Source: Clostridia bacterium (GTDB lineage: Bacteria > Bacillota > Clostridia > Lachnospirales > Cellulosilyticaceae). Taken from it: a stretch of 5,603 nucleotides of DNA. The notes under the pieces were generated by a model, which saw only the letters and a program-made list of their open reading frames with translations, had not been told where the DNA came from and searched no databases. Below are positions 1 to 4,588 of the stretch, piece by piece; position 1 is the first letter of the stretch; every line of letters begins with the position of its first letter. A program made the translations under genes and the position numbers. The stretch covers positions 1-5,603 of the forward strand of contig JAQSYC010000121.1 of the NCBI GenBank assembly GCA_029256345.1, written 5' to 3'.

Positions 1-22
1 ATTAGTGTAACTCTATCTGATT

Positions 23-51
23 GTCTATTTGACATTGAGATAAAAATAGAC
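23..51. repeat. 8-bp perfect inverted repeat overlapping the thiT promoter
   Basis: GTCTATTT at 23-30 and its exact reverse complement AAATAGAC at 44-51 are separated by 13 bp. The left arm covers the first two bases of the -35 box, and the right arm ends directly against the -10 box. Arm centres are 21 bp apart, about two helical turns, a geometry that would suit a dimeric DNA-binding protein. No regulator is identified. An AT-rich 8-bp match in this short stretch could also be chance. Confidence 0.35.
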
Positions 52-57
52 TATAAT
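29..57 (+). promoter_or_regulatory. Consensus SigA-type promoter for thiT
   Basis: The -35 box TTGACA (29-34) and -10 box TATAAT (52-57) both match the housekeeping sigma consensus at all six positions, with the ideal 17-bp spacer. Transcription should begin at about 63-65, roughly 18 nt before the riboswitch aptamer. A promoter this strong fits a gene controlled mainly after initiation, by riboswitch-directed termination. Confidence is high from sequence, but the start site is not mapped. Confidence 0.9.
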
Positions 58-81
58 TCTTTTAATGTTAATTAAATATTT

Positions 82-166
82 TTTGCTAGGGGAGCTTTTA
101 GCTGAGAGTGCCATATGTGCAGACCCTTATACTTGCTTACAGATAATGCTGCTGCAAGGAAGCGAA
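82..166 (+). promoter_or_regulatory. TPP riboswitch aptamer (THI element)
   Basis: This aptamer binds thiamine pyrophosphate in the nascent mRNA. Conserved landmarks are present in order: GGGGAGC (89-95), CTGAGAG (102-108), ACCCTT (123-128), CTTGC (132-136), GATAATGC (142-149) and GGAAGC (158-163). Helices that can be drawn are P1 TTTGCT (82-87) with AGCGAA (161-166), including one G-U pair, P2 GGG with CCC (124-126), P3 AGCT (93-96) with AGCT (100-103), a short variable P3a TGC (109-111) with GCA (119-121), P4 CTTGC (132-136) with GCAAG (154-158), and P5 CAG (140-142) with CTG (149-151). The CUGAGA and GAUAAUGC segments are the pyrimidine- and pyrophosphate-sensing cores of this riboswitch class. 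The downstream gene is a thiamine transporter, as expected. Confidence 0.96.
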
Positions 167-198
167 TGTGCTCTAACACGTTATTGCCTACACATTCG
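163..198 (+). promoter_or_regulatory. Predicted antiterminator helix of the TPP riboswitch
   Basis: CGAATGTG at 163-170 is exactly complementary to CACATTCG at 191-198, giving an 8-bp helix, or 9 bp with a G162-U199 wobble. The 5' arm shares bases 163-166 with the 3' strand of aptamer helix P1. The 3' arm lies in the loop of the terminator hairpin, so the terminator's 5' arm is trapped inside the antiterminator loop. TPP binding should lock P1, break this helix and free the terminator. The pairing is seen directly; the switching order is inferred from how other TPP riboswitches work. Confidence 0.8.
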
Positions 199-214
199 TA
201 TAGGCAATTTTTTT
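183..214 (+). terminator. Riboswitch-controlled intrinsic terminator
   Basis: ATTGCCTA (183-190) pairs perfectly with TAGGCAAT (201-208) around a 10-nt loop, followed by an uninterrupted T-run at 208-214. This is a standard Rho-independent terminator placed between the TPP aptamer and thiT. It is the off-state structure of the riboswitch and should stop transcription about 55 nt before the start codon when TPP is bound. Confidence 0.9.
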
Positions 215-235
215 GTTGCTTCTATGCCTCTAGCA

Positions 236-254
236 AAGAGTAAATATTACTCTT
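236..254 (+). other. Small perfect hairpin just before the thiT ribosome-binding site
   Basis: AAGAGTAA (236-243) and TTACTCTT (247-254) form an 8-bp stem with a 3-nt loop (ATA). The stem ends two bases before the ribosome-binding sequence AAAGGGG (256-262). It is separate from the terminator and has no T-run, so it is not a terminator. It might keep the ribosome-binding site unpaired or protect the 5' end of the read-through mRNA; both ideas are inference. Confidence 0.4.
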
Positions 255-255
255 G

Positions 256-262
256 AAAGGGG
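256..262 (+). promoter_or_regulatory. thiT ribosome-binding site
   Basis: AAAGGGG lies 7 nt before the ATG at 270 and fixes this as the start. It lies beyond the riboswitch terminator, so translation depends only on transcription reaching it. No pairing with the aptamer that would hide it is apparent. Confidence 0.75.
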
Positions 263-269
263 TTTTTTT

Positions 270-938
270 ATGGAAGCTATTTTTGGTAAATTGTTAGAAG
301 TTAGCCCTATCGTTTGGTGTATCATTGCAGTAATAGTTGTTATTTCTCTTATTGGCCTTATTTTTACGGCGAAACAAGGTACTAAAGTCTCCTCTAGTCT
401 CACTACAAAAAAATTAGTTTACGGAGGTATGTGTATCGCTCTTGCCTTTATATTATCTTACATAAGACTGTATAAGATGCCTCAAGGAGGTTCTATCACC
501 TTAGCTAGTATGTTCCCTGTTATTTTATACTCTATGGTTTTTGGTCCTGTTCCTGGCATAATAGCAGGGGTAGCCTATGGCTTTTTACAGCTTATTCAAG
601 ATGCTTGGGTACTTAACTGGGCACAGTTATTTTTAGATTATCCTATCGCTTATGGCTTTTTAGGACTTGCCGGTCTTATACCAGGTTTTGTTAAGAATAT
701 GAATGTACGCGTATGTATAGCCGTCTCTATTGCCATCCTCGGCAGAGGCCTCATGCATTTCTTATCAGGGGTTATATTCTTTGCAGATTCGGCTCCAGAA
801 GGTCAAAGCGCTGTACTGTACTCTTTAGCCTACAATGGTTCTTATATCATCCCTGAGCTTATTATTACGCTCATTCTCTCCATTGTATTAGTTGCTACCC
901 CAGTTTATTCTACACTTAAGCGAAATGCTTCTAGATAA
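270..938 (+). CDS. thiT: Thiamine transporter ThiT, ECF-type S component
   Basis: ThiT is the membrane protein that binds thiamine and delivers it through the shared ECF module (EcfA, EcfA', EcfT), which is not encoded in this window. The 222-aa product is very hydrophobic, with about seven membrane segments near residues 13-33, 47-67, 77-93, 94-113, 122-141, 148-170 and 192-213. Family-typical stretches include GSITLASMFPVILYSM (74-89), YGFLQLIQDAW (103-113), LDYPIAYGFLGLAG (122-135), HFLSGVIFF (163-171), APEGQS (175-180) and YSLAYNGSY (184-192). The spacing of H163, Y184 and N189 matches thiamine-contacting His, Tyr and Asn residues that I recall for Lactococcus ThiT. The protein is longer than the roughly 180-aa minimal form because of an extra N-terminal helix. 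The upstream TPP riboswitch independently supports thiamine as substrate. A strong hairpin follows the stop codon directly, so it appears to be a single-gene unit. Confidence 0.95.
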   Translation: MEAIFGKLLEVSPIVWCIIAVIVVISLIGLIFTAKQGTKVSSSLTTKKLVYGGMCIALAFILSYIRLYKMPQGGSITLASMFPVILYSMVFGPVPGIIAGVAYGFLQLIQDAWVLNWAQLFLDYPIAYGFLGLAGLIPGFVKNMNVRVCIAVSIAILGRGLMHFLSGVIFFADSAPEGQSAVLYSLAYNGSYIIPELIITLILSIVLVATPVYSTLKRNASR

Positions 939-988
939 ATAATAGTCAAAAGAGGTGTCCTAAACAGGGCACCTCTTTTGACTATTAT
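939..988. terminator. 22-bp hairpin terminator after thiT, probably bidirectional
   Basis: The arms 939-960 and 967-988 pair along 22 bp with a single T-G mismatch (958/969, a wobble in RNA) around the 6-nt loop TAAACA. The GC-rich core GAGGTGTCC/GGGCACCTC is flanked by AAAA on the left and TTTT on the right, so transcripts from either side see a stem followed by a short U-run. It begins immediately after the thiT stop codon and should end the thiT transcript. The U-run is only four bases and is followed by GACTATTAT, so the lower stem may add stability. Confidence 0.8.
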
Positions 989-1059
989 ATTGAAAAAGCT
1001 TATAACATTTCATTTATACGATATGTCCATCCATAAAATTTATGCATTTGTTCCACGTG

Positions 1060-1091
1060 AAAAGGCGCCGGGAGTAGCGGCGCCTTTTTTT
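1060..1091. terminator. GC-rich terminator hairpin downstream of glnN
   Basis: GGCGCCG (1064-1070) pairs with CGGCGCC (1078-1084), extended by AAAA (1060-1063) with TTTT (1085-1088), giving an 11-bp stem and a 7-nt loop (GGAGTAG). It lies 15 nt beyond the glnN stop codon and is the likely end of the minus-strand transcript. Read on the plus strand it has a seven-base T-run (1085-1091); on the minus strand the run is four. It can therefore also stop read-through from thiT. Apart from this and the preceding hairpin, 939-1106 contains no gene that I can see. Confidence 0.85.
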
Positions 1092-1106
1092 GGAGTATCT
1101 ATGTGA

Positions 1107-3194
1107 TTATACGTAGAAGAGTAGGTCTACGTATGTTGGAAATGGCCAGTTAGCTGCAGATACGATTGTTTCTAATTCATCTGCTACAACTCTTAATGTC
1201 TGCATTGCTTCAAATACATATTCTCTGAAGAATTTAGCAAGCTCAACAGCATCTTCGTAGTTTTTAGTTTCAAGAAGAATGTTGTCAAGTTCATCAATCT
1301 TGCTCATCAGTGACTCAGTAAGATTTGATAATTTTGTTGCATAAGCTGTTTCTTTTTCTAAACTGATATTAAGATCAAGATCTTTTTTAAGTTTAAGTGT
1401 TGTAAATACTTCTTGATTGTATTTGATAACAGCTGGTAAAATATCTTTTTTAGCCATATCAAGCATTGTTAAAGCTTCAATGTTGATTGTTTTTGAGTAA
1501 CCTTCTAGCATAATCTCACAACGAGATTCAACTTCTGCTTTAGAGAAGATACCATGTTTTTCAAATAAAGCAATACTTTTTTCTGATGCGAATGTTGGAA
1601 GTGCATCTACTGATGTTTTTAAGTTAGCAAGACCACGTCTAGCTGCCTCTTCTACCCATTCTTCGCTATAGTTATTACCATTAAAGATGATTCTCTTATG
1701 GTTAGTAATTGTTTCTTTAACAAGCACTGCTACTTCTTTTCCGAAGTCTTCAGCTGCTTCTAATCTATCTGCAAATTGCTCTAATATTTCTGCTACAGCT
1801 GTATTAAGGACGATATTAGCTCCTGAAATAGAGTTAGCTGAACCGAGCATTCTGAACTCAAATTTATTGCCTGTAAATGCAAATGGTGAGGTTCTGTTAC
1901 GGTCTGTTGTATCTTTTGGTAATTTTGGAAGAGCTGCAACACCTGTTTCTAAAAATGCTTTAATCGTTGCTTGTGCTTCTTCTCCTTTTTCGATAGCTTC
2001 TAAAATACTTGCAAGTTCATCACCTACAAACATAGAAACGATCGCTGGAGGTGCCTCATTGGCGCCTAGTCTATGATCATTACCTGCGCTTGCAACAGAT
2101 ACTCTAAGAAGATCTGCATATTCATCTACAGCTTTAATAACTGCTGTTAAGATTAATAAAAATTGTGTGTTATCTTTTGGTGATTTTCCTGGTTCTAATA
2201 AGTTTTCACCAGCACTTGTTGAAATAGACCAGTTGTTGTGTTTACCAGACCCATTAACCCCTGCAAATGGTTTTTCATGAAGTAGGCATGCAAGACCGTG
2301 TTTGTCTGCAATTTTTTTCATAAGTTCCATAGTCAGTTGATTGTGGTCTGTTGCAATGTTTGTTGTTGTAAAGATTGGTGCAAGCTCGTGCTGAGCTGGA
2401 GCAACTTCGTTATGTTTTGTTTTTGCTAAAATGCCAAGTTTCCAAAGTTCTTCATCTAATTCTTTCATGTAGTCAGATACTCTTTGTCTGAGGTTACCGA
2501 AATAGTGATCTTCAAGTTCTTGACCTTTAGCTGGTTTTGCACCAAATAATGTTCTGCCTGTTAAAATAAGGTCTTTACGCTTTTTATAAACTTCTTTATC
2601 TATTAAGAAATATTCTTGTTCTGGTCCTACAGTTGTTGTTACTCTTGTTACTGATTTTCCAAATAATTTTAAGATTCTTATCGCTTGAACATTAATAGCT
2701 TCCATTGAACGAAGAAGTGGTGTTTTTTTGTCTAATACTTCACCGCCATATGAGCAAAAGGCTGTTGGGATACATAAAGTACCCTCTTTAACAAAAGCAT
2801 AAGCTGTTGGATCCCAAGTTGTATACCCTCTTGCTTCAAAAGTTGCACGAAGACCACCTGATGGGAATGAAGAAGCATCTGGCTCACCTTTTATAAGTTC
2901 TTTTCCTGAAAACTCCATAACAACTTTTCCATCTGCTGCTGGTGCGATAAATGCATCATGTTTTTCTGCTGTAATACCTGTCATTGGTTGGAACCAATGG
3001 GTATAGTGTGTAGCGCCTTTTTCGATAGCCCAATCTTTCATAGCACTTGCTACAACATCTGCTACCTCTGGTGCAAGTTCTCTACCTTCTGCTATAGTCT
3101 TTTTAAGAGACTTGAAAATGCTTTTAGGTAATCTTGCCTGCATTACTGTTTCATTAAATACACTTGATCCAAAAATTTCTTTTACTGCTGCCAT
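1107..3194 (-). CDS. glnN: Glutamine synthetase type III (GSIII, GlnN)
   Basis: This cytoplasmic enzyme makes glutamine from glutamate, ammonia and ATP, the main ammonium-assimilation step. The 695-aa length is typical of GSIII (about 700 aa) and far above GSI or GSII. Visible motifs are THWFQPMTG (65-73) in the GSIII N-terminal domain, VGPEQEYFLID (189-199), NEVAPAQHELAPIF (262-275), FAGVNGSGKHNNWS (310-323), EAPPAIVSMFVGDEL (380-394) and DRNRTSPFAFTGNKFEFRM (431-449). The Glu, His and Arg residues in these stretches form the metal, ATP and glutamate sites of the glutamine synthetase fold. The C-terminal region from about 500 is the helical extension peculiar to GSIII. The GSI adenylylation loop is not recognisable. 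The start is supported by AAGGAGGA (3202-3209), 7 nt upstream. The gene follows aspS by 55 bp without a terminator or clear promoter, so co-transcription with gatB-aspS is plausible, and its glutamine would serve GatCAB. No frameshift or key-residue loss is seen. Confidence 0.97.
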   Translation of the reverse strand: MAAVKEIFGSSVFNETVMQARLPKSIFKSLKKTIAEGRELAPEVADVVASAMKDWAIEKGATHYTHWFQPMTGITAEKHDAFIAPAADGKVVMEFSGKELIKGEPDASSFPSGGLRATFEARGYTTWDPTAYAFVKEGTLCIPTAFCSYGGEVLDKKTPLLRSMEAINVQAIRILKLFGKSVTRVTTTVGPEQEYFLIDKEVYKKRKDLILTGRTLFGAKPAKGQELEDHYFGNLRQRVSDYMKELDEELWKLGILAKTKHNEVAPAQHELAPIFTTTNIATDHNQLTMELMKKIADKHGLACLLHEKPFAGVNGSGKHNNWSISTSAGENLLEPGKSPKDNTQFLLILTAVIKAVDEYADLLRVSVASAGNDHRLGANEAPPAIVSMFVGDELASILEAIEKGEEAQATIKAFLETGVAALPKLPKDTTDRNRTSPFAFTGNKFEFRMLGSANSISGANIVLNTAVAEILEQFADRLEAAEDFGKEVAVLVKETITNHKRIIFNGNNYSEEWVEEAARRGLANLKTSVDALPTFASEKSIALFEKHGIFSKAEVESRCEIMLEGYSKTINIEALTMLDMAKKDILPAVIKYNQEVFTTLKLKKDLDLNISLEKETAYATKLSNLTESLMSKIDELDNILLETKNYEDAVELAKFFREYVFEAMQTLRVVADELETIVSAANWPFPTYVDLLFYV

Positions 3195-3249
3195 TGCTAA
3201 ATCCTCCTTATTTTACTCTGTTTTTTATTTTTTAAATTTTGTCAGCTTA

Positions 3250-4566
3250 TTACGGTTCTAGCCTATGAACATCTCTTGGGAACATACTTGCCTGTCTGAT
3301 ATTTTGCAGATTAAGTAGTTTCATAACCAGTCTCTCAAGACCTATTCCCAAACCACCGTGAGGCGGCATGCCATATTTGTGAATATTTAAATAATGTGTA
3401 AACTCCTCAGGATGCATTCCCATTTCTTTCATTTTGGCAACTTGTTCATTGTAATCATGAATACGTTGACCGCCAGTTGTTATTTCAAGTCCTCTAAATA
3501 ACAAATCGAAACTTAGTGCAAACCTACCATCTTCCTTGTCATTCATCGCATAAAACGGACGTTTTGATGCCGGAAAATGTGTGATAAATACAAACTCACT
3601 ACCCCAGTTTTCTTTAGCATACTCACAAAGTAATACTTCATCTTCTGGTTCTAAGTCGTATTTATTTTTGCCACCCTTACCTTTCATAAGTTCTATCGCT
3701 TCCACAAAGGTAACCGATGGTATTGTATCTATTACAGGAAGAGTGACACCCAATAGGTTAAGTTCTTCTTTGTAATTTTCATTAAGATAGCTGATAACGT
3801 GTTTTAGCATGGCTGTTTCCATTTCCATCACGTCGTACATCCCATCTATAAAACCCATTTCAAAATCAAGACCTATATATTCATTAAGATGTCTTGAGGT
3901 ATTGTGCTTTTCAGCTCTATATACAGGTGCTATTTCAAAAACTCTGTCAAAAAAGGCAACTGATGTTTGCTTATAGAATTGTGGACTTTGTGCAAGATAC
4001 GCTTCTTGCTCAAAATAATCTAGTTTAAAGATATTAGCTCCGCCTTCTGCCCCATGGGCTACTAGTTTAGGGGTAAAGACCTGAGTAAACCCTTCTTTTA
4101 ACATAAATTCTCTAAAACCTGATACGACCCCTTCCTGAATCTTAAAGATGGTCTTTTCATAAGGATTTCTAAGTGCTACTGACCTATTATCTAGATTAGC
4201 CTCAAGACCACAGCCTATCTTCTTGTGTGCCACATTGAGTGGATATTCTCCTTGAGGCCTGCTTAGAATCTCAAACTCTGTCAGCTGAAGCTCAATACCT
4301 AGATTGGCTCTCTGATCCTCCCTGATATATCCCTGCACTCTTACATAACATCCTTCTTTTAATCCTTCTATATCTGTCTTGCATTTGTCTTTTTCATAAA
4401 TTGCCTGCACAAGATACTTCGCCGTTCTAAGAATAACAAATGAAAATTCACTCATTGTTCTAATCTTGTGTACGCAAGCTTCTATGGTCACTGTATGATC
4501 TAAGTTTTGTTTTACGCCATCTATATCTAATGTTTTTTTAATAGCTGCGCCATTCATTTTTATCAT
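3250..4566 (-). CDS. aspS: Archaeal-type aspartyl-tRNA synthetase, probably acting on tRNA-Asn
   Basis: This class II synthetase activates aspartate and attaches it to tRNA. At 438 aa it has archaeal/eukaryal-type length and lacks the large GAD insertion of the usual ~590-aa bacterial AspRS. An N-terminal OB-fold anticodon-binding domain (about 25-105) precedes the catalytic core. Class II motifs are motif 1 around GFTQVFTPKL (159-168), motif 2 FEIAPVYRAEKHNTSRHLNE (210-229) with R217, and motif 3 GLGIGLERL (405-413) with R412. AEGGANIF (173-180), LAQSPQFYKQ (191-200), GGQRIHDY (365-372) and the C-terminal FPRDVHRLEP are AspRS rather than AsnRS signatures. The gene starts 22 bp after gatB, whose complex amidates Asp-tRNA-Asn or Glu-tRNA-Gln, so a role in tRNA-dependent Asn-tRNA formation is likely. 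This resembles the archaeal-type AspRS2 of Deinococcus. Whether it also loads tRNA-Asp cannot be read from sequence. Confidence 0.9.
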   Translation of the reverse strand: MIKMNGAAIKKTLDIDGVKQNLDHTVTIEACVHKIRTMSEFSFVILRTAKYLVQAIYEKDKCKTDIEGLKEGCYVRVQGYIREDQRANLGIELQLTEFEILSRPQGEYPLNVAHKKIGCGLEANLDNRSVALRNPYEKTIFKIQEGVVSGFREFMLKEGFTQVFTPKLVAHGAEGGANIFKLDYFEQEAYLAQSPQFYKQTSVAFFDRVFEIAPVYRAEKHNTSRHLNEYIGLDFEMGFIDGMYDVMEMETAMLKHVISYLNENYKEELNLLGVTLPVIDTIPSVTFVEAIELMKGKGGKNKYDLEPEDEVLLCEYAKENWGSEFVFITHFPASKRPFYAMNDKEDGRFALSFDLLFRGLEITTGGQRIHDYNEQVAKMKEMGMHPEEFTHYLNIHKYGMPPHGGLGIGLERLVMKLLNLQNIRQASMFPRDVHRLEP

Positions 4567-4575
4567 ATAAATACT

Positions 4576-4581
4576 CCTCCT
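4576..4581 (-). promoter_or_regulatory. aspS ribosome-binding site that decides the start codon
   Basis: AGGAGG on the minus strand lies 9 nt before the ATG at 4566. A second in-frame ATG (codon 4, at 4557) would be about 18 nt away, which is too far, so the upstream ATG is preferred. The site sits in the 22-bp gap after the gatB stop, consistent with translation from a shared mRNA. Confidence 0.8.
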
Positions 4582-4588
4582 TTCTAGC

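Noticed and set aside
65..256. 63-codon open frame on the plus strand across the thiT leader
   Set aside because: It runs through the riboswitch aptamer and terminator, whose conserved structure explains the sequence. There is no ribosome-binding site before the ATG at 65, and the product resembles nothing I recognise.
1032..1044. Odd palindrome CATAAA-A-TTTATG between the two terminators
   Set aside because: It is short, AT-rich and sits between convergent genes with no adjacent promoter; it is expected by chance in such DNA.
1687..2076. 129-codon open frame on the plus strand inside glnN
   Set aside because: It is antisense to the conserved catalytic region of glutamine synthetase. It has no ribosome-binding site and its low-complexity composition mirrors the glnN codons.
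3195..3249. Possible promoter for glnN (CTGACA at 3245-3240 on the minus strand, TAAAAT further on)
   Set aside because: The spacing between these elements is about 24 bp, too long for a SigA promoter, and no -10-like hexamer occurs at 16-18 bp.
3581..3775. 64-codon open frame on the plus strand inside aspS
   Set aside because: It is an antisense shadow of conserved AspRS coding sequence with no start signal.
3250..4566. Asparaginyl-tRNA synthetase as an alternative identity for the 438-aa synthetase
   Set aside because: LAQSPQFYKQ, AEGGANIF and GGQRIHDY, together with the FPRDVHRLEP ending, are AspRS features. AsnRS usually has a different pattern around the amino-acid pocket.
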